Part shown: piece by piece, positions 1-5,623 of the stretch
How the letters are laid out: each line of letters begins with the position of its first letter
How positions within the stretch are numbered: the first letter of the stretch is position 1
Assembly: GCA_030453005.1 (NCBI GenBank)
Contig: JAKDLE010000088.1
Coordinates: 1 to 8,298 of the forward strand
Source of the DNA: Pseudonocardia sp.
GTDB lineage: Bacteria; Actinomycetota; Actinomycetes; Mycobacteriales; Pseudonocardiaceae
Reading direction: 5' to 3'
Length of the DNA: 8,298 nucleotides
The notes under the pieces: model-generated
The model's input: the letters and a program-made list of their open reading frames with translations, nothing else
Database searches by the model: none
Told to the model about the DNA's origin: nothing
Position numbers and translations under genes: made by a program

Positions 1-1536
1 GATCTTCCGCGCGGCCAGCGCCGTGCCGTCGGCGACGGTGACCTGCCCGGCGTGCAGCGAGCGCCCGATGCCGACGCCACCGCCGTGGTGGATCGACACC
101 CAGGTCGCCCCGGACGCCGCGTTGACCAGCGCGTTGAGCAGCGGCCAGTCCGCGATCGCGTCGGACCCGTCGGCCATCGCCTCGGTCTCGCGGTAGGGCG
201 AGGCCACCGAGCCGGAGTCGAGGTGGTCGCGGCCGATGACCACCGGTGCGGAGAGCGCACCGGAGGCGACCATGTCGTTGAACCGGGCGCCTGCGCGGGC
301 CCGCTCGCCCTGGCCCAGCCAGCAGATCCGGGCGGGCAGGCCCTGGAACGCGACCCGCTCGCGGGCCGCGCGGATCCAGCGCTGCAGGTTGTCGTCGTCG
401 CCGAACAGCTCCAGCACCGCATCGTCGGTGGCGTGGATGTCGGCGGGGTCGCCGGACAGCGCCGCCCACCGGAACGGGCCCCTGCCCGCGCAGAACAGCG
501 GCCGGATGTAGGCCGGGACGAACCCGGGGAACGCGAACGCCCGGTCGAAGCCGCCCTGGCGGGCCTCGTCGCGGATCGAGTTGCCGTAGTCGAACACCTC
601 GGCGCCGCCGTCGAGGAACCCGACCATCGCCTCCACGTGCCGGGCCATCGACTCGCGGGCCCGGTCGGTGAACTCCTCGGGCTTCGCGGCCGCGTAGTCG
701 GGCCAGTCGGCCAGCTCGACCCCGGCCGGGAGGTAGGACAGCGGGTCGTGTGCGGAGGTCTGGTCGGTGACCACGTCGACCTCGACGCCGCGGCGCAGCA
801 GCTCGGGCAGCACGGTGGCACAGTTGCCGACCACGCCGACCGATGCCGCCCTGCGGTCCCGGCGGGCGGCGGCGCAGCGGGCGACGGCGTCGTCGAGGTC
901 GGTGGCCAGTTCGTCGAGGTAGCGGTTCTCGACGCGGCGCCGCAGCCGCGCCGGGTCGACGTCGACGACGAGGCACACGCCGCCGTTGAGCGTCACCGCC
1001 AGCGGCTGCGCGCCGCCCATCCCGCCGCAGCCGCCGGTGACGGTCAGCGTGCCGGCGAGGCTCCCGCCGAAGCGCTTCTCGGCGACCGCGGCGAAGGTCT
1101 CGTAGGTGCCCTGCAGGATCCCCTGGGTGCCGATGTAGATCCACGAGCCGGCCGTCATCTGGCCGTACATGGTGAGCCCGAGGTGCTCCAGGCGTCGGAA
1201 CTCCGGCCAGTTCGCCCAGTCCCCGACCAGGTTGGAGTTCGCGATGAGCACCCGCGGGGCCCACTCGTGCGTGCGCAGCACGCCGACCGGGCGCCCGGAC
1301 TGCACGAGCATCGTCTCGTCGTCGGCCAGCGTGGTCAGGGTGCGCACCATCGCGTCGAACGACGCCCAGTCCCGGGCGGCGCGCCCCGTCCCGCCGTAGA
1401 CGACCAGGTCGTCGGGCCGCTCGGCGACGTCGGGGTCGAGGTTGTTGCACAGCATCCGCAGCGGCGCCTCGGTCTGCCAGGACCGGGCGGTGCGGGTGGT
1501 GCCGCGGGCGGCACGCACGGGTCGGGCGCCTTCCAT
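1..1536 (-). CDS. hutU: Urocanate hydratase, C-terminus cut by window edge
   Basis: Second enzyme of histidine degradation: adds water to urocanate using tightly bound NAD+, giving 4-imidazolone-5-propionate in the cytoplasm. The reading frame is open for 512 codons to the window edge; the family is about 550 residues, so roughly the last 40 are missing. Visible landmarks are the Gly-rich NAD-binding motif GGCGGMGG at residues 168-175 and the urocanase signature [10 protein letters not shown] around residues 396-406, whose Cys405 matches the catalytic-region Cys410 of the Pseudomonas enzyme. Other conserved blocks are [17 protein letters not shown] and [11 protein letters not shown]. The ATG at 1534-1536 follows an AGGAG (1543-1547) by 6 nt; this ribosome site overlaps the hutH stop codon, and the genes are 9 nt apart, so they are surely co-transcribed and probably translationally coupled. 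Long open frames on the opposite strand here are GC-rich shadows. Identification is very secure. Confidence 0.97.
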   Translation of the reverse strand, partial: MEGARPVRAARGTTRTARSWQTEAPLRMLCNNLDPDVAERPDDLVVYGGTGRAARDWASFDAMVRTLTTLADDETMLVQSGRPVGVLRTHEWAPRVLIANSNLVGDWANWPEFRRLEHLGLTMYGQMTAGSWIYIGTQGILQGTYETFAAVAEKRFGGSLAGTLTVTGGCGGMGGAQPLAVTLNGGVCLVVDVDPARLRRRVENRYLDELATDLDDAVARCAAARRDRRAASVGVVGNCATVLPELLRRGVEVDVVTDQTSAHDPLSYLPAGVELADWPDYAAAKPEEFTDRARESMARHVEAMVGFLDGGAEVFDYGNSIRDEARQGGFDRAFAFPGFVPAYIRPLFCAGRGPFRWAALSGDPADIHATDDAVLELFGDDDNLQRWIRAARERVAFQGLPARICWLGQGERARAGARFNDMVASGALSAPVVIGRDHLDSGSVASPYRETEAMADGSDAIADWPLLNALVNAASGATWVSIHHGGGVGIGRSLHAGQVTVADGTALAARKI

Positions 1537-1545
1537 GACGAGCTC

Positions 1546-3111
1546 CTATCGCAGGGGTCCGGTGACGGTCTCGGCGGCGGCCAGCGCCGCGCCGGAGGCG
1601 ACGTAGCCGACGGCGGCCTCGATCTCGGGGGCGAGGTGGCGGTCGGGGCCCGGGCCTGCGACGTGTGCGCGCAGGCCGTCGCGGACCGCGGCGGTGGCGG
1701 GTGCGGGGGTCAGGGGTGCGCGCAGGTCCAGCGCGCGGGTCCCGGCGAGCAGCTCGATCGCGACGACGCGGGTCAGCCCGTCGACGGCGCGCCGCAGCTT
1801 GCGGGCGGCGGACCAGCCCATCGACACGTGGTCCTCCTGCATCGCGCTCGACGGGATCGAGTCGACCGAGGCCGGCACGGCGAGGCGTTTGAGCTCGGAG
1901 ACGATCGCGGCCTGGGTGTACTGGACGATCATCAGCCCGGAGTCGACGCCGGGGTCGTGGGCGAGGAACGCGGGCAACCCGTGGCTGCGGGCGACGTCGA
2001 GGAACCGGTCGGTGCGCCGCTCGCTGATCGAGGCGAGGTCGGCGGTGACGATGGCGAGGAAGTCCAGCACGTAGCCGACGGGGGCGCCGTGGAAGTTGCC
2101 GTTGCTCTCCACCCGCCCGTCGAGCGTGACCACCGGGTTGTCGACCGCGCTCGCCAGCTCCCGACCGGCGACGGCCTGGGCGTGGGCGAGGGTGTCGCGG
2201 GCGGCGCCGTGCACCTGGGGTGCGCAGCGCAGGGAGTAGGCGTCCTGCACGCGGGTGCAGTCAGGCGTGCGGTGGCTGTCCATGATCGCCGAGCCGGTGA
2301 GCAGGGCGCGCAGGTTGGCCGCGCTGTCGGCCTGGCCGGGGTGCGGGCGCAGGGCCGCCAGGTCGGCGGCGAAGGCGGCGTCGGTACCGAGCTGGGCCTC
2401 CACGCTGATCGCGGCGGCGATGTCGGCGGTGCGCAGCAGCAGCCGCAGGTCGTGGCAGGCCAGCACGAGCATGCCGAGCATGCCGTCGGTGCCGTTGATC
2501 AGTGCCAGGCCCTCCTTCTCGGCCAGCGCCACCGGCGCGATCCCGGCGGCGGCGAGCGCCTGGGCGGCCGGGCGCAGCACCCCGTCGGGGTCGCGCACCT
2601 GGCCCTCGCCCATCGCGGCCAACGCGCAGTGCGCCAGCGGCGCGAGATCCCCCGAGCAGCCCAGCGAGCCGTGCTCGGGCACCACCGGGGTGATGCCCGC
2701 GGTGAGCATCTCGGCGTAGGCGCGGGCGGTCTCGAGCCGCACCCCGGTCCGGCCGGTGGCCAGCGTGGACAGGCGCAGCAGCATCAGCGCGCGCACCACC
2801 TCGCGCTCGACCTCGGGGCCCGATCCGGCGGCGTGCGAGCGCACCAGGCCGCGCTGGAGCTCGGCGCGCCGCTCGCGCGGGATGTGCCGGGTGGCCAGGG
2901 CCCCGAAGCCGGTGGACACCCCGTAGTGCGCGACGTCGTCGCCCGCGAGCTCCTCGACGATCTTGCGGCTGTGCAGGATCTCCGTCCGGGCCTGCGGGGC
3001 GAGCGCGACGGCGGCGCCGTGCCGGGCGATGGCGACCACATCGTCGGAGGACAGTGGGTCGGGTCCCACGACGACTTGGGTGCGGCTCTTCTGCGGGGGG
3101 ACTTCGTGCAT
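1546..3111 (-). CDS. hutH: Histidine ammonia-lyase (histidase)
   Basis: Converts L-histidine to trans-urocanate plus ammonia, the first step of histidine use, as a cytoplasmic homotetramer. The electrophilic MIO cofactor forms autocatalytically from a tripeptide, here Cys152-Ser153-Gly154 within GSLGCSGDLAPLAH; Cys replaces the Ala of the Pseudomonas enzyme, as I recall from Streptomyces homologues. Other family blocks are YGVSTGFGALATRH (63-76, active-site Tyr63), NGTDGMLGM, SVDNPVV, ESNGNFHGAPV and SSAMQEDHVSMGWSAARK. From the chosen ATG (3109-3111) the protein has 521 residues, usual for the family, and its MHEV...VVVG opening resembles Streptomyces HutH. That start has no clear ribosome site. 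In-frame ATGs lie further up at 3138 and 3146, the latter 12 nt after an AGGAGG (3159-3164), so the N-terminus could be 9-12 residues longer. It heads the operon with hutU. Inverted and direct repeats upstream suggest repressor control. Confidence 0.95.
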   Translation of the reverse strand: MHEVPPQKSRTQVVVGPDPLSSDDVVAIARHGAAVALAPQARTEILHSRKIVEELAGDDVAHYGVSTGFGALATRHIPRERRAELQRGLVRSHAAGSGPEVEREVVRALMLLRLSTLATGRTGVRLETARAYAEMLTAGITPVVPEHGSLGCSGDLAPLAHCALAAMGEGQVRDPDGVLRPAAQALAAAGIAPVALAEKEGLALINGTDGMLGMLVLACHDLRLLLRTADIAAAISVEAQLGTDAAFAADLAALRPHPGQADSAANLRALLTGSAIMDSHRTPDCTRVQDAYSLRCAPQVHGAARDTLAHAQAVAGRELASAVDNPVVTLDGRVESNGNFHGAPVGYVLDFLAIVTADLASISERRTDRFLDVARSHGLPAFLAHDPGVDSGLMIVQYTQAAIVSELKRLAVPASVDSIPSSAMQEDHVSMGWSAARKLRRAVDGLTRVVAIELLAGTRALDLRAPLTPAPATAAVRDGLRAHVAGPGPDRHLAPEIEAAVGYVASGAALAAAETVTGPLR

Positions 3112-3138
3112 GACCCCATAGGACACCCCTGGGGTCAT
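3110..3138. promoter_or_regulatory. Inverted repeat over hutH start, candidate operator
   Basis: A perfect inverted repeat has arms ATGACCCCA (3110-3118) and TGGGGTCAT (3130-3138) separated by 11 nt. It covers the preferred hutH start codon and the alternative start at 3138. The size and spacing suit a dimeric regulator binding two helical turns apart, and the position would block transcription start or translation of hutH. No regulator gene lies in the window, and which protein binds is unknown. The symmetry is seen; the function is inferred. Confidence 0.45.
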
Positions 3139-3189
3139 AGGCACCATGCCCCGCAGCCCCCTCCTGTCCGGTGGCACTCGGGTCACAGA

Positions 3190-3270
3190 CCGGTGACCGT
3201 GCACACCGGCCGGTCATCGTGCACATGTCCTGACGGCTGCACGGCGACCACCAGGTGTGCACGATGGCCG
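3190..3270. repeat. Three-copy GTGCACA element upstream of hutH
   Basis: Two direct copies, CCGGTGACCGTGCACA (3190-3205) and CCGGTCATCGTGCACA (3210-3225), start exactly 20 nt apart and differ at two positions. A third copy lies inverted at 3256-3270. CATCGTGCACA (3215-3225) and TGTGCACGATG (3256-3266) form a perfect 11-bp inverted repeat around a 30-nt gap. Each copy contains the palindrome GTGCAC. The block fills the 136-nt gap between hutH and the remnant behind it, where the hutH promoter should lie, so it is a plausible array of regulator sites. The same-face 20-nt spacing suits cooperative binding. No open gene is seen in this gap. Confidence 0.5.
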
Positions 3271-3274
3271 CGTG

Positions 3275-3790
3275 TCAGGACCGCAGGGCGCGGCCCGCGT
3301 GCAGGCGTGCGGGGTCGGTGGTCAGTCGCCGCCGCGCGTACGACGGGTCGTCGCGGTCGCGGGAGGGCAGCGGCCCGCCGCGCATGAACTCCAGCACCGC
3401 GGGCGGCAGGGCCGCGCGGATCGCGGTGAGGGTGCTGGGGTCCGCCGGGTCGGGCTGCGTGTCCAGCGGTGCCCAGTCCCGGACGCAGACGCGGTCGGCG
3501 ATGGCCCATCGACCGGCGCGCCGCTCGAACCGGTCGAGGTTACCGACCGCCGCTGGTCACCAGCGCCGTTCCCTCGCGGTTCATGCCGGCGAACATGTAG
3601 TAGGTCTCGGCGTGGGCGACGTCGCCGTCGAGGTCGCAGGTGTGGTTGAACAGGCAGTGCTGGTGGCTCAGGTGGGTGGCCGAGTGCATGCCCACCACCC
3701 AGTCGGCGAACTCCTCGCGATCGCCCACGAACATGCCGTGGTCGTCGACGGCGTCCTCGTGGTAGCAGGACAGCAGCAGCTCGTCGTCGG
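3275..3790 (-). pseudogene. SnoaL-like (NTF2-fold) protein remnant, frameshifted
   Basis: The frame reads ELLLSCYHEDAVDDHG, then MHSATHLSHQHCLFNHTCDLDGD and AHAETYYMFAGMNREG, and stops at a TAA at 3540-3542. Shifting by one base restores RYLDRFERRAGRWAIADRV and CVRDWAPLDTQPDP and continues to a TGA at 3275-3277. The restored protein has the order typical of SnoaL_4-type nuclear-transport-factor-2-fold proteins, including the GGRY-x-DRF-x-RR-x-G-x-W-x-IA segment. These small proteins are common near aromatic and steroid catabolism genes in actinobacteria, often with unknown roles. The break is explained by one extra base in the T pair at 3540-3541 (plus strand). The N-terminal 30 or so residues are missing and are replaced in frame by a Rieske domain. 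It is a dead gene unless the extra base is a sequencing error. Confidence 0.8.
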
Positions 3791-4095
3791 ACAGCATCAT
3801 CCAGATCCACCCGCCCCACTCGACGACCCGCACCGCGGGCGCCCGCAGGCCCTCGAGCTCGACCGGGTCGAACGACTCGCGCAGCGGCACCGCGCCCACG
3901 GCGCCCTGCAGGTCGTAGACGAAGCCGTGCCACGGGCACCGGAAGCGACCGGTGCGGCAGTTGCCGGTGCCGTCCACGAGCCGCGCGCCCCGGTGCTGGC
4001 AGACGTTGTGGAACGCCGACACCGAGCCGTCGTCGAGCCGGGTGATGACGACGGACTGCTCCAGTTGTTCCCAGACCGTGCAGTCCCGCCGGGGC
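3791..4095 (-). pseudogene. Rieske [2Fe-2S] oxygenase N-terminal domain remnant
   Basis: The minus-strand frame reads CTVWEQLEQSVVITR, then DDGSVSAFHNVCQHRGARL and RCPWHGFVYDLQG. This shows the two halves of a Rieske cluster site, C-Q-H and C-P-W-H, with 18 residues between them. It matches the alpha subunit of aromatic-ring-hydroxylating oxygenases. The residues before the TVWEQ strand (normally about 40-50) are gone, and the whole catalytic domain with the mononuclear iron ligands is missing. After VEWGGWIWMML the frame passes straight into a SnoaL-like domain near 3790, so a deletion probably joined two neighbouring genes in frame. Upstream the frame stays open into unrelated sequence. A GTG at 4020-4022 could start a 160-residue product, but that would begin inside the Rieske fold. 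Function is very unlikely. Confidence 0.8.
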
Positions 4096-4098
4096 TCA

Positions 4099-4161
4099 AT
4101 GCTCCGCGCCGCGGGGGTGCCGGTCGGGCCGGTCCAGGATCTGCGGCAGGCCGTCGCCGAC
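4099..4161 (+). pseudogene. CaiB/BaiF CoA-transferase scrap
   Basis: The plus frame reads MLRAAGVPVGPVQDL followed by RQAVAD, 21 residues that resemble the conserved segment LRAAGVPxGPVxDLxQxxxD of class III CoA-transferases. These enzymes move CoA between carboxylic acids, for example in steroid side-chain and carnitine pathways. Similarity ends sharply on both sides: a Rieske remnant on the opposite strand begins just before, and other scraps follow. It has no start or ribosome site of its own. The piece is too short for certainty, but its fit to the family motif and its setting among other scraps support the call. Confidence 0.5.
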
Positions 4162-4215
4162 CTTGCTATGCGCGACCGGGCACTTCTCGACCAGGTCGTC
4201 GATGCCGGCTGGGCA
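4150..4215 (-). pseudogene. Possible cytochrome P450 N-terminal scrap
   Basis: The minus frame gives IDDLVEKCPVAHSKVGDG. The CPVAHS core followed by a short loop is typical of the N-terminal region of actinobacterial P450s, just before the YWV-type strand. The strand itself is absent, because the sequence changes to the CoA-transferase scrap read on the other strand. The two calls overlap by about 12 nt around 4150-4161, so the join lies there. It is only about 20 residues long, with no heme-binding Cys motif, and could be chance. Confidence 0.3.
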
Positions 4216-4226
4216 CCGCGGCGTGC

Positions 4227-4316
4227 ATCGACCCGGTCGACATCAGCAACGCGCTGCTGTTCCTCGCCGCCGACTCCGGCCGCTACGTGACCGGTGTGAT
4301 GCTGTCGGTGGACGCG
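4227..4316 (+). pseudogene. Short-chain dehydrogenase C-terminal remnant
   Basis: Thirty residues, IDPVDISNALLFLAADSGRY then VTGVMLSVDA, match the C-terminal part of classical NAD(P)-dependent short-chain dehydrogenases, where x-P-x-DI(S/A)-x-A-x-x-FLA-S/A-D-x-x-x-Y-(V/I)TG-x-x-x-x-VDAG is highly conserved. The Rossmann nucleotide site (TGxxxGxG), the catalytic Tyr-x-x-x-Lys and the usual last residues are absent. It begins abruptly near 4225 and ends within about 3 nt of the first recognisable integrase residue at 4319. The family match is strong despite the length; it is clearly a remnant. Confidence 0.75.
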
Positions 4317-4318
4317 TC

Positions 4319-4570
4319 CGCCACAGCTTCGTCTCGTTGTTGTCGGACGGGGGAGTGCCGATCGAGCAGATCGCCCGGCTGATCGGCCACGCCGGCGGCT
4401 CGAAGGTCACGGAGGCCGTATACGGGAAGCAGCTCCGGCCCGTCATCGACGATGGAGCCACCGTGCTGAACCGCGTGTTCCCCCGCCGTGGAGTCAGGCC
4501 CTCAGTTGGGCCCTCACTCCGGCCCAGAACGCCAAGAAGGCCTGGTCCGAATCCCCAGATGGGGCCCTGA
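4319..4570 (+). pseudogene. Tyrosine recombinase (integrase) C-terminal remnant
   Basis: The frame begins RHSFVSLLSDGGVPIEQIAR, then LIGHAGGSKVTEAVYGKQLR and PVIDDGATVLNRVFP. It keeps the end of the catalytic domain: the Arg of box II (RHS), the His of LIGH, and the nucleophile Tyr in VYGKQ, normally followed by KQxRPVI in integrases of actinobacterial integrative elements. Everything before RHSF (the arm-binding and core-binding domains, the first Arg and the H-x-x of HxxR) is missing, replaced by a dehydrogenase remnant, so it cannot recombine DNA. After about 4480 the frame runs on without family similarity to a stop at 4568-4570 inside a hairpin. Its 3' end points at the 3' end of tRNA-Val(GAC), about 15 nt from the encoded CCA, the usual arrangement when an element integrates into a tRNA gene. 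Confidence 0.85.
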
Positions 4571-4579
4571 CCAGGCCTT
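4537..4579. terminator. Hairpin between integrase remnant and tRNA-Val
   Basis: A perfect 11-bp stem is formed by AAGGCCTGGTC (4537-4547) and GACCAGGCCTT (4569-4579). A second small hairpin, CCCC-AGAT-GGGG (4553-4564), sits in its loop. It lies 4 nt beyond the encoded CCA of tRNA-Val on the minus strand, so it probably ends the tRNA operon, and it also closes the integrase remnant from the other side. There is no proper U tract, as is common in high-GC actinobacteria. Confidence 0.65.
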
Positions 4580-4585
4580 ACGTGG

Positions 4586-4657
4586 TGGGCGATACAAGGA
4601 TTGAACTTGTGACCTCTTCCGTGTCAAGGAAGCGCTCTCCCACTGAGCTAATCGCCC
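4586..4657 (-). tRNA. tRNA-Val(GAC), CCA encoded
   Basis: A 72-nt cloverleaf can be folded: acceptor GGGCGAT pairs with ATCGCCC, discriminator A, D arm GCTC/GAGC, anticodon stem CTTCC/GGAAG with loop TTGACAC giving anticodon GAC, and T arm ACAAG-TTCAATC-CTTGT. The 3' CCA is encoded at 4583-4585, unlike the other three tRNAs here. It is the last gene of the Gly-Cys-Val cluster, 1 nt after tRNA-Cys. Its 3' end faces an integrase remnant, so it is the likely attachment site of a decayed element. Confidence 0.97.
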
Positions 4658-4658
4658 G

Positions 4659-4730
4659 AGGCGGTGGCGGGAATCGAACCCGCGTACAGGGCTTTGCAGG
4701 CCCTTGCCTAAGCCACTCGGCCACACCGCC
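4659..4730 (-). tRNA. tRNA-Cys(GCA)
   Basis: Acceptor GGCGGTG pairs with CACCGCC, with the U discriminator expected for cysteine. The anticodon stem AGGGC/GCCCT closes loop CTGCAAA, anticodon GCA. The T arm has GCGGG-TTCGATT-CCCGC. No CCA is encoded. Only one nucleotide separates it from tRNA-Val, so both must be cut from a common transcript. Confidence 0.97.
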
Positions 4731-4787
4731 AGATCCACAGAGCGGGGATCTGAACTTGGAGGTCCGACGGGACCCGAGGCTCCTCCG

Positions 4788-4859
4788 AGCGGACGACGGG
4801 ATTCGAACCCGCGACCCTCACCTTGGCAAGGTGATGCGCTACCACTGCGCCACGTCCGC
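4788..4859 (-). tRNA. tRNA-Gly(GCC)
   Basis: Acceptor GCGGACG pairs with CGTCCGC, discriminator U. The anticodon stem TCACC/GGTGA closes loop TTGCCAA, anticodon GCC. The T arm has GCGGG-TTCGAAT-CCCGT (last pair G-U). No CCA is encoded. It is the first gene of the three-tRNA operon; a 57-nt spacer with no recognised feature separates it from tRNA-Cys. Confidence 0.97.
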
Positions 4860-4891
4860 ATGCTGCGGTGTGATCACCGCGTTGTAGGAGA

Positions 4892-4921
4892 ACCCTAGCG
4901 CAGCGTCGGCGGGCCTCACAA
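4892..4921 (-). promoter_or_regulatory. Promoter of the Gly-Cys-Val tRNA operon
   Basis: On the minus strand TTGTGA (4916-4921) and TAGGGT (4892-4897) are separated by 18 nt, a good match to the main actinobacterial sigma-70 promoter. Transcription would start about 25 nt before tRNA-Gly, which suits a short 5' leader. Confidence 0.65.
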
Positions 4922-4961
4922 TCGGCCCCCCCGGGACGCTCGCGCAGGCCTTCGGACGCGC

Positions 4962-5393
4962 TCAGTCGCGCGCGGGGTCGTTGTCGAGGAGCTCCGAGAG
5001 GGCGACGTCGAAGTCGAGCCAGGCGTACTCGCGCCCCGGCGGGACCGCCTCGTAGGTGCGGTGCAGGAAGTCGCCCAGAGTCTGGGCGCAGGTGGTGAAC
5101 TCCGCGTACCCGGACGGTGAGGACAGCTCCAGCTGCACCCGGTGCGGCTCCATCGGCATCGGCTGCACCCGGACGTCACCCGTGCCCGACGGGGCGACGA
5201 GCCCATCGTGCAGCAGGTCGCGCGCGAACACCCACTCGACGGCCGTGCCGTGTCCGGTCCGGAACGACGCCTGCACCGCGAACGGGTCGCGGCTCTGGTA
5301 CGTCAGATCGACCTTGACCGGTACCACCGGGGCTCCTGTGGCGATCAGTTCGAACACCGCCGGTGAGCAGATGACCGTGTGCTCGTCGCGCAT
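4962..5393 (-). CDS. ssgB: SsgA-like sporulation/cell-division protein, SsgB type
   Basis: A small protein of 143 residues from the SsgA-like (SALP) family, found only in morphologically complex actinobacteria. In Streptomyces SsgB helps place FtsZ at sporulation septa. The family core is clear: PVKVDLTYQSRDPFAVQASF (about 25-44), FRTGHGTAVEWVFARDLLHDGL (44-65), GTGDVRVQP, LSSPSGYAEF, and a C-terminal FLHRTYEAVPPGREYAWLDFD. Its length is normal for SsgB and there are no membrane segments. The ATG follows GAGGA (5400-5404) by 6 nt, which supports this start. It is transcribed away from the ECF sigma gene across a 230-nt shared upstream region that contains an inverted repeat. The family call is sure; SsgB rather than another SALP is likely but needs phylogeny. 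Confidence 0.9.
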   Translation of the reverse strand: MRDEHTVICSPAVFELIATGAPVVPVKVDLTYQSRDPFAVQASFRTGHGTAVEWVFARDLLHDGLVAPSGTGDVRVQPMPMEPHRVQLELSSPSGYAEFTTCAQTLGDFLHRTYEAVPPGREYAWLDFDVALSELLDNDPARD

Positions 5394-5470
5394 CGTGCGT
5401 CCTCTTTCGTGGTCCCGCGTGGTTCGTCATGCGGAAAAACGACCGGGCCGCCAAGATGTGACGGGTCGAG

Positions 5471-5493
5471 GGACATAGTCCGCCCAGATGTCC
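5471..5493. promoter_or_regulatory. Inverted repeat between ssgB and the sigma gene
   Basis: GGACAT (5471-5476) and ATGTCC (5488-5493) form a 6-bp inverted repeat with an 11-nt gap. A further half-site-like GATGTC lies at 5498-5503. The element sits about 78 nt upstream of ssgB and 130 nt upstream of the sigma gene, where a shared regulator could act. The symmetry is short, so the call is weak. Confidence 0.3.
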
Positions 5494-5568
5494 GCACGAT
5501 GTCACTCTGACGGGGCAGCGGGAGGGTGCTCGACGACGCGGTGCTGCACCCCCGGGCGGGGCGGGGAC

Positions 5569-5598
5569 TAATCTGAACCGGTCGCTGCGCCGCAGCGA
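5569..5598 (+). promoter_or_regulatory. Candidate -10 and leader palindrome of the sigma operon
   Basis: TAATCT (5569-5574) is a good -10 hexamer on the plus strand; no convincing -35 is seen in the G/C-rich stretch before it. Transcription would start near 5581, exactly where the palindrome TCGCTGCG-C-CGCAGCGA (5582-5598) begins. That perfect 8-bp inverted repeat could be an operator over the start site or a hairpin at the RNA 5' end. GAGGA at 5611-5615 is the ribosome site for the GTG start at 5624. Confidence 0.45.
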
Positions 5599-5623
5599 AC
5601 ACTTCGACGTGAGGATCCCCCTG

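Noticed and set aside
52..3387. Open frame of 1111 codons on the plus strand.
   Set aside because: It is the antisense shadow of hutU and hutH in GC-rich DNA. Its product is low-complexity (Gly, Ala, Arg, Asp, Val) and shows no family features, while the minus strand carries two clear enzymes.
3255..4382. 375-codon plus-strand frame across the remnant region.
   Set aside because: Only its last part (the dehydrogenase piece) resembles a protein; the rest is antisense to the SnoaL-like and Rieske pieces.
4497..4516. Two GGCCCTCA copies 12 nt apart at the end of the integrase remnant.
   Set aside because: Short GC-rich direct repeat within an open frame; too weak to call an attachment core or a CRISPR-like element.
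4582..4898. Frames over the tRNA cluster, with peptides such as VGDTRIELVTSSVS and GGGNRTRVQGF.
   Set aside because: These are translations of tRNA sequence, a common annotation artefact, not proteins.
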